Assembly: GCA_004557655.1 (NCBI GenBank) | Contig: SFGJ01000001.1 | Location: forward strand, 124,001 to 188,000 | Reading direction: 5' to 3' | Origin: Clostridiales bacterium | GTDB lineage: Bacteria > Bacillota > Clostridia > Oscillospirales > Oscillospiraceae | Length of the DNA stretch: 64,000 nucleotides | Part shown: piece by piece, positions 17,580 to 25,651 of the stretch | Layout: the number at the start of each line of letters is the position of its first letter | Position numbering within the stretch: the stretch's first letter is position 1 | Program-made: the position numbers and the translations under genes | The notes under the pieces: model-generated | Database searches by the model: none | What the model was told of the DNA's origin: nothing | Seen by the model: only the letters and a program-made list of their open reading frames with translations

Positions 17580-17606
17580 CCCGGAAGCTCTCCCTGGGCT
17601 TCCGGG
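17580..17606 (+). other. Intercistronic hairpin between binding-protein and permease genes
   Basis: CCCGGAAGC (17580-17588) pairs with GCTTCCGGG (17598-17606). No T run follows, so it is more likely a 3' mRNA-stabilising or processing hairpin that lets the binding protein be made in excess than a terminator. Confidence 0.6.
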
Positions 17607-17636
17607 ATTGCGTGTGTAATAGATAAAGGAGATTCT

Positions 17637-18299
17637 ATGAATTTATCCACCATGATCCTGAAAATGAGCGAAGGTCTTGGAAATACCTGCGCCATTTTCT
17701 TCCTGACCCTGCTGTTTTCCCTGCCGCTGGGCATGGTCTTTGCCCTGCTGCGCATGAGCAAAAGCCGGATCGTGTCCTCTGTGATGCGGTTCATCATTTC
17801 TATCCTCCGCGGCACGCCCCTGATGCTGCAGCTTCTGGCCGTTACCTATGGCCCTTACTACCTGTTCAAAGACACATTAGATGGCATAGGTGTCGCCCAA
17901 AATAAGCTCATTCCCGTGGTCATTGCCTTTGCTATCAACTATGCCGCCTATTTCGCCGAAATCTACCGCGGCGGTATCGAATCCATGCCCATCGGGCAGT
18001 ACGAGGCGGCCAATGTTCTGGGCTACACCAAGATGCAGACCTTTATGCATATCATTCTGCCTCAGGTTGTCAAGCGCATCATGCCCAGCATCACCAATGA
18101 AGTGGTCACATTGGTAAAGGATACCTCCATCGCCTTTTGTGTATCCTATCAGGAACTGTTTACCATCGGCAAGATGATTGCCAACTCCGAAACCAGCTTC
18201 ACCCCCTTCCTCATTGCCGGCGTGTTCTACTTCGTATTCAACGCCATCGTGGATTTGGTCATGGGGCGTATTGAAAAGCGGCTGGATTATTACAAATAA
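17637..18299 (+). CDS. Amino acid ABC transporter permease
   Basis: Membrane subunit of the HisMQ/GlnP type, 220 residues with about five hydrophobic helices. The N-terminal helix begins at MNLSTMILKMSEGLGNT; the cytoplasmic coupling loop carries EAANVLGYTKMQTFMHIILP, the EAA motif that contacts the ATPase; RFIISILRGTPLMLQLL is a second family signature. ATG 17637 follows AAAGGAGA; an upstream in-frame ATG at 17565 would add 24 residues without a membrane segment and lies in the intercistronic hairpin. Only one permease is present, so a homodimer is expected. Confidence 0.92.
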   Translation: MNLSTMILKMSEGLGNTCAIFFLTLLFSLPLGMVFALLRMSKSRIVSSVMRFIISILRGTPLMLQLLAVTYGPYYLFKDTLDGIGVAQNKLIPVVIAFAINYAAYFAEIYRGGIESMPIGQYEAANVLGYTKMQTFMHIILPQVVKRIMPSITNEVVTLVKDTSIAFCVSYQELFTIGKMIANSETSFTPFLIAGVFYFVFNAIVDLVMGRIEKRLDYYK

Positions 18300-18311
18300 G
18301 GAGGTGAGGAT

Positions 18312-19082
18312 ATGAATATCCTGGAAATCAAAAATGTAAAAAAGAGCTTCAATGATTCTTCTCTCCATGTCCTAAAGGGTATCAGCCTCACTGTGGCGAA
18401 GGGAGAAGTGGTGGCCATCATCGGCCCCTCCGGCAGCGGCAAGTCTACCTTGCTCCGCTGTGCTACCCTGCTGACGGAGATGGATAGCGGCGACCTGCTG
18501 TATTCCGGCGACTATGCCGCAAAGAATAACGAGGCAGGCGTATCTGTATATGCTGACAAACAGACGCTCAAGACCATCCGCAGCCGTTTTGGTTTGGTGT
18601 TTCAGAACTTCAACCTATTCCCCCATTATTCCGTTCTGAAAAACCTAACGGACGCGCCCATCCATGTGCTGGGCCGCAGCAAGCAGGATGCGGAGGAAAA
18701 GGCCATGGGTCTGCTGGAGAAGATGGGCCTTGCCGACAAGGCTGGTGCCTATCCCTGCCAGCTCTCCGGCGGACAGCAGCAACGTGTGGCCATCGCCCGT
18801 GCCTTGGCTATGGAGCCGGAGATCCTTTTCTTTGACGAGCCCACCTCCGCACTGGATCCGGAATTGACCGGTGAGATTCTCAAGGTCATTCGCCAGCTTG
18901 CCGAGGAACATATGACCATGGTCATTGTCACTCACGAAATGAGCTTTGCCCGGGATGTAGCTGACCGCGTGATCTTTATGGACGGCGGTGTCATCGTGGA
19001 GCAGGGCGACCCCAAGGATGTCATTTCCAATCCCAAGGAGGAGCGCACCCGACAGTTCCTCTCCCGCTTTGCCCAGCATTAA
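18312..19082 (+). CDS. Amino acid ABC transporter ATP-binding protein
   Basis: ATPase that powers the importer, 256 residues. Walker [10 protein letters not shown] (38-46), Q-loop [10 protein letters not shown], signature [15 protein letters not shown], Walker [13 protein letters not shown] and the switch histidine in IVTHEMSF are all intact. AGGAGGTGA lies just upstream of the ATG and overlaps the permease stop region, with 12 nt between genes. An insertion after Walker A (roughly [15 protein letters not shown]) is typical of clostridial members of the GlnQ group. Confidence 0.95.
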   Translation: MNILEIKNVKKSFNDSSLHVLKGISLTVAKGEVVAIIGPSGSGKSTLLRCATLLTEMDSGDLLYSGDYAAKNNEAGVSVYADKQTLKTIRSRFGLVFQNFNLFPHYSVLKNLTDAPIHVLGRSKQDAEEKAMGLLEKMGLADKAGAYPCQLSGGQQQRVAIARALAMEPEILFFDEPTSALDPELTGEILKVIRQLAEEHMTMVIVTHEMSFARDVADRVIFMDGGVIVEQGDPKDVISNPKEERTRQFLSRFAQH

Positions 19083-19088
19083 CAAATG

Positions 19089-19119
19089 AAAAGCGCCCGA
19101 CAATTCATCGGGCGCTTTT
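19089..19119. terminator. Bidirectional terminator between the ABC operon and the SPOCS gene
   Basis: Perfect 12-bp stem (19089-19100 with 19108-19119), 7-nt loop, with A and T runs at both ends. It serves the converging ABC operon and SPOCS-LysM gene. Confidence 0.9.
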
Positions 19120-19120
19120 A

Positions 19121-20620
19121 TTATGACCTTAGCACAGGAATGAGCAGCATCCCTTCTGGTATTGTATCATCATCCATGTGATTGCACCGCTTTATAGCTT
19201 CCTCGCTGCTGCCGTGCTGCTTTGCGATGTCCCACAGGCACTCTCCGGAACAAGGTCTGCGCAGCACCAGCGACGGCCGCGGCTGGGGCTTATCCTCCGC
19301 ACATTCCTCCACGGCGGTAACCGTACGCAACTCCACAGGCTCTCCCACGCAGCCACAGAAGCACACCGGGATGCGCACCTGGCAGGTTCCGGCGTTACCC
19401 CGTAGCTCCGCAATACCACTTGTGACCCAGACCGTGTCCGGACAGCCCTCCATAACCGTGCTGATCTCCCGGCTTCGTTCCGCCATGACCGGAGCGCCGT
19501 TTTCATCCTGATACAAAACCCGCATCCGTACTGTTGTGGCAAGCTCCGCCCGCCCATTATCGCAGCGGGCAATGGCACTGCCGCAATCGAATGCAGTAAC
19601 ATAGGCAAAGAGCGTGCCTCTGCCGGACTCGAGCTGTTCCTCTGCCCATTCCCGCATACAGGCCGGACTGACACGCTGAGTGATCGTACTATTTTCAACT
19701 TGTGTTTTCAAGCTTTGGCAAATACTGTAAAGGTCATCAATATAACATATCTCTCGCTTTTGATATGCATATACCTGCAGCGTGATGCGTGCCGTCAATC
19801 CCATACGGCAGGCGCTGTCGCTACGCACCAGCCGCAGATCCCATTCAGCGGGTGCGGCTTCCACCTGCAGCCTACATTCGCTCGGAACGGTTATCCCGTC
19901 CAATATCTGTGAGAACGGCAGTGTCTGCACGATGCCTTGCAGCTTACGGTCCGCTGCGCGGATCAGGGCAGAAATATCCATTTCCCCTTTCACTACCACC
20001 TTGCTGCCGATCTGCTGGCAGCTTGTGATCCGAGGGACCACCTGACTCAGCAGGATCTCCTCTGCCCCGCTGCTGCCAACGTCAAACTCCTGTGCCGTGG
20101 TGCAGGAGCGCTCCTCAACTGCTGCCAACAAGCACAGATCCCGCTTCTTTACCCGTACCTGCAGACCCTTTCCTTCTGCCCCGCTGCACAGGCGCAGTAT
20201 TCTCTGCCCATATCCCAGAACAGTCAGCTCAGGGATCACCCTTAAGTACAGCTTACGCCCGGTGATGGGCTTCGCCTCGCACAGCAGCAGCCGGCTATGT
20301 ACCTGCAACATATGGCACTCCCGCAGCTTTGGTTCGTTGATTTCACAGGTAAACGGCACCATAATGGTAACACTCTGCAGGCCCTCGGTTTCCTCAGACA
20401 GATAGAGCACGCTCACGCGCACCTCTCCCCGCAGCAGGCCCTCTGCCGCCTGTTTCTCCCGCACCAAGAGCTGCCCTGTGGCATCCAAAATCCGAGAAGC
20501 CGTGGCGCAGTAGTCCGGCAAGGTAGTCTCCGTAGTTTCCTCGTGGGTCGTGACCGCCTTTGTCAATAGGTCATAGCACTGTATCTGCTCAAATTTAAGC
20601 TCTGTTTCCACTTCTATCAC
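19121..20620 (-). CDS. SPOCS (DUF3794) domain and LysM protein, probable spore coat/cortex-associated
   Basis: Protein of 499 residues. Repeated DUF3794/SPOCS segments (for example LPDYCATASRILDATGQLLVREK near the N-terminus, and LRVIPELTVLGYG and VRMRVLYQDENG later) are followed by a C-terminal LysM motif (about 450-497, CSGECLWDIAKQHGSSEEAI) that should bind peptidoglycan. Such proteins are found in spore-forming Clostridia and are thought to act in coat or envelope assembly; the molecular role is not known. The first codon is GTG at 20620; GTG 20611, closer to the ideal distance from AGAGGGTGA, is an alternative. A GATACAATA box at 20628-20636 resembles mother-cell sigma -10 elements. Confidence 0.85.
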   Translation of the reverse strand: MIEVETELKFEQIQCYDLLTKAVTTHEETTETTLPDYCATASRILDATGQLLVREKQAAEGLLRGEVRVSVLYLSEETEGLQSVTIMVPFTCEINEPKLRECHMLQVHSRLLLCEAKPITGRKLYLRVIPELTVLGYGQRILRLCSGAEGKGLQVRVKKRDLCLLAAVEERSCTTAQEFDVGSSGAEEILLSQVVPRITSCQQIGSKVVVKGEMDISALIRAADRKLQGIVQTLPFSQILDGITVPSECRLQVEAAPAEWDLRLVRSDSACRMGLTARITLQVYAYQKREICYIDDLYSICQSLKTQVENSTITQRVSPACMREWAEEQLESGRGTLFAYVTAFDCGSAIARCDNGRAELATTVRMRVLYQDENGAPVMAERSREISTVMEGCPDTVWVTSGIAELRGNAGTCQVRIPVCFCGCVGEPVELRTVTAVEECAEDKPQPRPSLVLRRPCSGECLWDIAKQHGSSEEAIKRCNHMDDDTIPEGMLLIPVLRS

Positions 20621-20627
20621 CCTCTCA

Positions 20628-20636
20628 TATTGTATC
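20628..20636 (-). promoter_or_regulatory. Possible sporulation (sigma-E/sigma-K-type) -10 box
   Basis: GATACAATA on the minus strand differs by one base from CATANNNTA. An AC dinucleotide lies 18 nt upstream, one longer than usual for sigma-K. Only suggestive. Confidence 0.3.
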
Positions 20637-20666
20637 CTGCCCCATTCTATGAGAGTTAAGTCATCT

Positions 20667-20741
20667 CTATTCCTTCGCGCAGAATAAGCATCTTAAAATT
20701 CCCCGCAAAAAAGACGGAGCTTTCCAAACGATGATCTTCAT
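20667..20741 (-). CDS. spoVM: Stage V sporulation protein M (SpoVM)
   Basis: A 24-codon gene that is easily missed. The peptide starts MKIIVWKAPSFLRGILR and ends in CLFCAKE, closely matching the amphipathic SpoVM peptide of B. subtilis (MKFYTIKLPKFLGGIVRAML) in length, the conserved proline at position 9 and the basic/hydrophobic face. SpoVM recognises the convex forespore membrane and anchors SpoIVA to start coat assembly. AAAGGAGG lies 6 nt before the ATG. It directly follows a 50-residue membrane protein gene and precedes the SPOCS-LysM gene on the same strand, a coherent spore context. Confidence 0.88.
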   Translation of the reverse strand: MKIIVWKAPSFLRGILRCLFCAKE

Positions 20742-20755
20742 TCGGTTCCCTCCTT

Positions 20756-20908
20756 TCAGTGCCGCAGACAGGATATGCCGCAGGCAATGAGCAAAAACGC
20801 CACGATAAACATCAGACATCCCACTGGGAATATGGCGGCAACGAGGATCCCCAATCCCAGGGCCAGCGCGCAGACCCCAATCCCCCGTCCGCAATTCCAC
20901 CGTCTCAT
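20756..20908 (-). CDS. Small hydrophobic membrane protein upstream of spoVM
   Basis: Fifty-codon gene with a strong RBS (GAGGAGGG, 6 nt spacing). The product begins MRRWNCGRGIGVCALALG and is hydrophobic from residue 10 to 45 (two possible short helices broken by FPVGC), ending CLRH. I do not recognise a named family. The gene ends 14 nt before the spoVM start, so both are probably co-expressed during sporulation. Four cysteines (6, 13, 31, 43, 47 region) are notable for so short a peptide. The function is unknown. Confidence 0.7.
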   Translation of the reverse strand: MRRWNCGRGIGVCALALGLGILVAAIFPVGCLMFIVAFLLIACGISCLRH

Positions 20909-20964
20909 AATAACCCTCCTCTACTGCAGTATACGCAGACGGCTGAATAATCGTTCCCGTGAAA

Positions 20965-21000
20965 ATGCACCGCCGTATTCAAGCAGAAACGGCGGTGCAT
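20965..21000 (-). terminator. Terminator after rsgA
   Basis: Perfect 12-bp stem (20965-20976 with 20989-21000), 12-nt loop, 4 nt past the rsgA stop. The T run on the minus strand is short (TTTC). Confidence 0.7.
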
Positions 21001-21004
21001 CTCT

Positions 21005-21883
21005 TCACTTTTTATCCCAGGGATGAAGATCTTTTACTTCCTCCCACAAACGCACATAACTTCTATGTCTCTCCAACGGGATAGCTCCGTCCTGCACGGC
21101 CTGGAGCACAGCGCAGCCCTTCTCCTTAATATGCCTGCATCCGGCAAAGCGACAATGATCCAGATAAGGCAGAAACTCCGGAAAGGTCTCAGGCAAGTGT
21201 GCCTGAAGCCCCAGATTCAGTTCCGCGGTATCGAAGGAAGAAAAGCCGGGAGTATCAATGACCCACGTATTTTCCTCCACAGAAAACATCTCCACGTGGC
21301 GGGTGGTATGACGGCCGCGACCCAACGCCTGGCTGACCTCTCCTACCTGCAAAAAAAGTTCCGGACAAAGAGAGTTGAGTATACTGGACTTTCCCACGCC
21401 GGAGTTCCCGGTAAAAACACTGAGCTTTCCACGGATCATCTCTCGCAGATTATTCATGCCCTCCCCGGTCTTGGCACTGACTCGCAGCACCGGAATGGCT
21501 GACCGATTATAAATATCAAACAGTCTATCCGCCGTATCCAGATCCGCCTTGTTCAGACACACCAGCACAGCGCAGGCCTTAAGAGCAGCTATGGCGGCAA
21601 TTCGGTCAATGAGATACGGATCAGTCACAGGGATGGCGGCAGAGGCGACGATCACAAGCTGGTCGATATTGGCCGCGGCCGGCCGGGCAAAGCAGTTTGT
21701 GCGCGGCTCGATCTCTTCCACGAAGCCCTCACCGCCGCCCAGTTCACGAACCCGCACCCAATCCCCCACCAAAGGACTGGTGCCATCCCTGCGGAATTTT
21801 CCACGGGCACGGCACTGCAGAACCTGCCCCCCGATATTCACATAGTAAAAGCCGCTGAGCGCCTTTTCAATGCGTCCCCTCAT
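21005..21883 (-). CDS. rsgA: Ribosome small subunit-dependent GTPase A
   Basis: Circularly permuted GTPase (YjeQ/EngC/CpgA) that acts late in 30S assembly, 292 residues. N-terminal OB fold (GFYYVNIGGQVLQCRARGK), G4 motif LNKAD, G1 GNSGVGKSS (downstream of G4, as expected for the permutation), HTTRHVEMF switch segment and G3 DTPGF, then a C-terminal zinc finger with CRFAGCRHIKEKGC. Its ATG overlaps the pknB stop by one base. Last gene of the 17-gene run. Confidence 0.96.
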   Translation of the reverse strand: MRGRIEKALSGFYYVNIGGQVLQCRARGKFRRDGTSPLVGDWVRVRELGGGEGFVEEIEPRTNCFARPAAANIDQLVIVASAAIPVTDPYLIDRIAAIAALKACAVLVCLNKADLDTADRLFDIYNRSAIPVLRVSAKTGEGMNNLREMIRGKLSVFTGNSGVGKSSILNSLCPELFLQVGEVSQALGRGRHTTRHVEMFSVEENTWVIDTPGFSSFDTAELNLGLQAHLPETFPEFLPYLDHCRFAGCRHIKEKGCAVLQAVQDGAIPLERHRSYVRLWEEVKDLHPWDKK

Positions 21884-23844
21884 CAGCCGTTGTCGTCATG
21901 CGGGGTATCGGAAGATCCGGGGGTCTGGGAGGGAGCGCCCAAATAAATCGTAATGGTGCTGCCCTTCTTTGCAGAGCCGGTGGGTGAATAGCTCTTTACA
22001 ACGGCCTCATCGGCTACTACTCCATCCTCCAACTGTACCTCCACTGTAAATCCAGCGCTTTCCAGTTCCTTCTTTGCTGCATTTAAGTTGGCTCCTATAA
22101 CATTCGGAATGGCGATTTCGGTATTCTCCGGGCCTTTGCTGATGGTAAAGGTGATCTTGTCACCGGTCTTTGCTTCTCCGCCAACGGGAATACTCTGTCC
22201 GATGACCGTGCCAATGGGTTCGTCGCTGTATTCGCTGGTACTGGCAGTAACCGTCAGGCCCAAAGTCTCAGCCAAAGATTTGGCGTTCTCCTCTGTCATT
22301 GTGAAAAAGTTCGGAATGGTGACAGGCACAATCTCCTTGCCGGAGCTGACATACAGGATCACGCTATATCCCTTTTTGATCGGGCTGCCGGCAGACGGAC
22401 TGGAGGTGATGACCTGACCCTTGGGCACCGTATCAGAGGATTTCGGCTGGATCTGTATGCTCAGATTCAGATCCATGTTCTTGAGCAGGACCTTTGCTTC
22501 CGCCTCCGTCATACCCGCTGTAACAGGCATAAAGGACTTCTCCTCATTGGCGCAAACATAAACCTGGATGGTCAGGTTATTCTTGCGAACGGTACCCTCC
22601 ACAGGATCCTGGGAAATGATCTGACCTTCGCTGAACTGGCTGTCTTCCCGGGTGCCGATGACCTCAATCTTGAATATTCCCTTAATATCCTCCAGCCTTT
22701 CGGCTTCCTCCACAGTCATACCGACAATATTCGGTACCTTGTGTCCATCGGTTGTGTCATTTTTAAATCCGCCGGAAATCAAATTGAATACCAGGAAGAT
22801 TGCGAGCATTGTACCGGCAAAAGCGCCGAAAAGTATAGCCATACGCTTTTTTTCGGTTTTGGTGCCGGCAATGCTGGACTTCGTGCTCTTTTCCATCTTT
22901 TCCATAGCTTCCTTCTTGCTTTTAACAGCCTCGCTGATCTCTTTTTTGCTGATATACCGGGTAGGCTCCGTGTCTTCCTTCTCGGAAAGCTCTTCCCGAA
23001 TATATTCCAGATCTACATCCGGATTCTTGCGGAAATTTTCCAGATCCTCCAGCATCTCCGAGGCGGATGAGTACCGCTTGCTGATATTGGCACACATCGC
23101 TTTCATGCAGATCAGCTCCAGAGCCTTGGGAACATCCTCGCGGATCTCACTGGGCGCAAGTGGAACAGAGCTTAGATGCTGAATGGCAACGGACACAGCG
23201 GAATCACCCTCAAAGGGCAGGCGGCCCGTCAGCATTTCATACAGCACTACACCGGCGGAATAGATGTCCGATCGGGCGTCTATATGCTCGCCCCGCGCCT
23301 GCTCGGGAGAGATATAATGCACCGAGCCCAGTGCGTCCTGCGTCATAGTCTGGGCAGCGTTCTGCAGGCAGGCAATGCCAAAATCAGCCACTTTAACGCC
23401 GCCGTCCCGCAGAACCATTATGTTCTGAGGCTTAATATCCCTGTGAACGATACCCCGGCTGTGCGCGTGCTCCAGCGCATGCATGATCTGAATGATAAAG
23501 TGGAGAGATTCCCGCCAATCCATCTCGCCCCGGCGGGCCATATACTGCTTGAGCGTAATACCGTCAATAAGCTCCATGACGATATACTCGGTGTCCGCGC
23601 TGCTGGAGACATCATATACGGACACGATATTGGAGTGGGACAACTGCGCCACGGCACGACTTTCGTCTCTGAAACGGCGGCGGATCTCCTCGTTTTCCGC
23701 CATGTCCGCCTTCAAGATCTTCACCGCAACCATGCGATTGAGCCTGTGGCACTTAGCCTTGTATACATTTGCCATTCCGCCGGCGCCGATCAATTCTATG
23801 ATTTCATAGCGATCATCCAGCATTTTTCCTATGTACTTATCCAT
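21883..23844 (-). CDS. prkC: PASTA-domain Ser/Thr protein kinase (PknB/PrkC)
   Basis: Membrane kinase that senses muropeptides or lipid II and controls growth and germination, 653 residues. The kinase domain (about 10-270) has the glycine loop IGAGGMANVY, VAVKIL lysine near 40, HRDIKPQN and DFGIA, all intact. A juxtamembrane stretch leads to one transmembrane helix (about 337-360), then four extracellular PASTA repeats (starting near HKVPNIVGM, KSFMPVTAGM, IVPVTIPNFF and EIAIPNVIGA). A serine/proline tail follows. It is paired with the phosphatase gene 14 nt upstream, as in most Firmicutes. Confidence 0.96.
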   Translation of the reverse strand: MDKYIGKMLDDRYEIIELIGAGGMANVYKAKCHRLNRMVAVKILKADMAENEEIRRRFRDESRAVAQLSHSNIVSVYDVSSSADTEYIVMELIDGITLKQYMARRGEMDWRESLHFIIQIMHALEHAHSRGIVHRDIKPQNIMVLRDGGVKVADFGIACLQNAAQTMTQDALGSVHYISPEQARGEHIDARSDIYSAGVVLYEMLTGRLPFEGDSAVSVAIQHLSSVPLAPSEIREDVPKALELICMKAMCANISKRYSSASEMLEDLENFRKNPDVDLEYIREELSEKEDTEPTRYISKKEISEAVKSKKEAMEKMEKSTKSSIAGTKTEKKRMAILFGAFAGTMLAIFLVFNLISGGFKNDTTDGHKVPNIVGMTVEEAERLEDIKGIFKIEVIGTREDSQFSEGQIISQDPVEGTVRKNNLTIQVYVCANEEKSFMPVTAGMTEAEAKVLLKNMDLNLSIQIQPKSSDTVPKGQVITSSPSAGSPIKKGYSVILYVSSGKEIVPVTIPNFFTMTEENAKSLAETLGLTVTASTSEYSDEPIGTVIGQSIPVGGEAKTGDKITFTISKGPENTEIAIPNVIGANLNAAKKELESAGFTVEVQLEDGVVADEAVVKSYSPTGSAKKGSTITIYLGAPSQTPGSSDTPHDDNG

Positions 23845-23858
23845 ATATGAAATCTCCT

Positions 23859-24590
23859 TTAAATGTTCTGTATCAGAATAGCCGTCACATTATCCGGTGC
23901 GCCTCGACTCACAGAAATGTTGACAAGCCTTTGTAAACAATGTTCCGGGTCCTCCGTGTGAACGATTTCAAAAAGCAGTTCCTGATCGCTTACCGTGTTC
24001 ACCAGTCCATCCGTACACAACAACAGGTACTCGCCCTGCTTCCATTTGTGGACGAACTCGTCATCCCGCACGCTTTCCTCCGGTCCCAGAGCACGGGTAA
24101 TCAGGTTTCGACCCGGATGACTCTTGGCCTGTTCCCGAGTAAGATTTCCCTGCTCCACCATGGAACTCACAAGGGAGTGATCCTTGGAGATCTGCCTTAT
24201 GCCGGATTCCGACAGCAGATACGCACGGCTGTCTCCCACATTGCTGATAAGCACATCCTCTCCCCGGATAATTGCGGCGACCAATGTGGTCCCCATACTT
24301 TGGATAGATGATTCCTCCTGTCCACGATGATGAATTGCCTCGTTTGCGGCTGCGATGGCATATCCGGATACTTCTTTCAGCTGTTCCATGGTCATATTGC
24401 TGCGCAGATTCGCCTCAAGTTGTTCCCTATAGATCTGCACGGCCAGGTGACTGGCCACAGCACCCCCGGCAGTACCGCCCATTCCGTCGCACACCACAGC
24501 AGCCGTGTATTCTCCTATCAGCATCGTCCCGTAGGAATCCTGGTTTTCATGTCGAACAAGGCCGATGTCCGATATGCTCCAAATCCTCAT
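23859..24590 (-). CDS. stp: PP2C-type Ser/Thr phosphatase
   Basis: Partner phosphatase of the PASTA kinase, 243 residues. The metal-binding pattern is complete: DIGLVRHENQDS, VCDGMGGTAGG, GDSRAYL, LLCTDGLVNTV and the final GAPDNVTAI. The ATG at 24590 overlaps the rlmN stop as ATGA, and AAGGAGG lies upstream; a longer frame from 24644 would be read inside rlmN and is rejected. Confidence 0.95.
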   Translation of the reverse strand: MRIWSISDIGLVRHENQDSYGTMLIGEYTAAVVCDGMGGTAGGAVASHLAVQIYREQLEANLRSNMTMEQLKEVSGYAIAAANEAIHHRGQEESSIQSMGTTLVAAIIRGEDVLISNVGDSRAYLLSESGIRQISKDHSLVSSMVEQGNLTREQAKSHPGRNLITRALGPEESVRDDEFVHKWKQGEYLLLCTDGLVNTVSDQELLFEIVHTEDPEHCLQRLVNISVSRGAPDNVTAILIQNI

Positions 24591-25627
24591 TGTCGGCTGT
24601 TCCCCTCCTTTTCCTCCAAAGCTTTGCGGCGAAGCTGGCCGCAAGATGCGTCTATATCTCCTCCCAGGCTGCGCCGCACCGTGGTGGCGATGCCATGAGA
24701 CTCAAGTCTTTTTTGAAATGCCGCCACGCGACGGCTGGGTTTAAAAGGACTTTCCACCACATTGTTCAAGGGGATCAGATTTACATGGCCCGGCATACCC
24801 GCAAGTCTTTTTGCAATGAGGTCAGCCTGCCAATCGTGGTCATTCACCCCGTCGATCATGGCGTATTCAAAGGATATGCGCCGCCCAGTCATCTCAAAGT
24901 ACCGGTGACAGACAGCAAACAACTCCTCCACATCATATTTCTTGTTCACCGGCATAATGCGTGAGCGTGTTTCCGAATCCGGGGCATGAAGGGAAACCGA
25001 CAGCGTGAGCTGAAAATGCTGCTGCGCCAGGTATTCAATTCCCGGGATGACTCCGCAGGTAGATAGGCTGATGTGGCGCATGCCTATATTCATGCCATCG
25101 TGGTGATTCACAAGCTCCAAAAATTTCAGCACATTGTCCCGATTATCCAGCGGCTCTCCAATGCCCATAAGCACGATGTTGGAGATCTGCCGCCCGGAAT
25201 CAAGCTGGGTAAACAGCACCTGATCCAGCATCTCCGACGCTGTCAGATCTCTCACACGCCCGGCAACTGTAGATGCGCAGAAGGCGCATCCCATGCGGCA
25301 GCCTACCTGTGAGGAAATGCACACGGTATTGCCGTGATGATACTTCATCAGTACAGTTTCAATGCAATTCCCATCCTGCAACTCCCAGAGGTATTTTATG
25401 GTACCGTCCAATCTGGATTCCTGTTTCCGTGCAACTGTGGGTACAGTAATGCGGCAGGCTTGGGAAAGCTTGCACCGAAGCACCTTTGCGAGGTTGCTCA
25501 TTTCGTCAAAAGATCTCGCGCCCCGATGCAGCCAGGTGAATACCTGCTTTGCCCGGAAGGACGGCTCCCCTATTTCCTGAAAATAGGTGCGCATTTCCTC
25601 CAGGTTCATGGATTTTATGTCAACCAA
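24587..25627 (-). CDS. rlmN: Dual-specificity rRNA/tRNA adenine-C2 methyltransferase RlmN
   Basis: Radical SAM enzyme that methylates A2503 of 23S rRNA and A37 of some tRNAs, 346 residues. The cluster motif CRMGCAFC (about 115-122) has the canonical CX3CX2C spacing; METVLM-like IETVLMKYHHGNTVC precedes it; the catalytic cysteine is expected near the C-terminus in DASCGQL. The start codon appears to be TTG (25627) with AGGAGG 9 nt upstream. Part of the conserved def-fmt-rsmB-rlmN-stp-prkC-rsgA order known from B. subtilis. Confidence 0.95.
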   Translation of the reverse strand: MVDIKSMNLEEMRTYFQEIGEPSFRAKQVFTWLHRGARSFDEMSNLAKVLRCKLSQACRITVPTVARKQESRLDGTIKYLWELQDGNCIETVLMKYHHGNTVCISSQVGCRMGCAFCASTVAGRVRDLTASEMLDQVLFTQLDSGRQISNIVLMGIGEPLDNRDNVLKFLELVNHHDGMNIGMRHISLSTCGVIPGIEYLAQQHFQLTLSVSLHAPDSETRSRIMPVNKKYDVEELFAVCHRYFEMTGRRISFEYAMIDGVNDHDWQADLIAKRLAGMPGHVNLIPLNNVVESPFKPSRRVAAFQKRLESHGIATTVRRSLGGDIDASCGQLRRKALEEKEGNSRQ

Positions 25628-25651
25628 GAGAGCTGTCCTCCTTCCCGGTTA

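Noticed and set aside
17580..17606. Hairpin in the ABC operon as a terminator
   Set aside because: No T run follows and the permease gene begins 30 nt later in the same operon; listed as an intercistronic hairpin instead.
20667..20900. A 77-residue minus-strand frame as one protein
   Set aside because: Its last 24 codons are spoVM with its own RBS; the rest is out of frame with the 50-residue gene that has the better RBS.
24591..24644. 18-residue N-terminal extension of the phosphatase
   Set aside because: It would be read inside rlmN without an RBS; the ATGA overlap at 24587-24590 fits the usual start.
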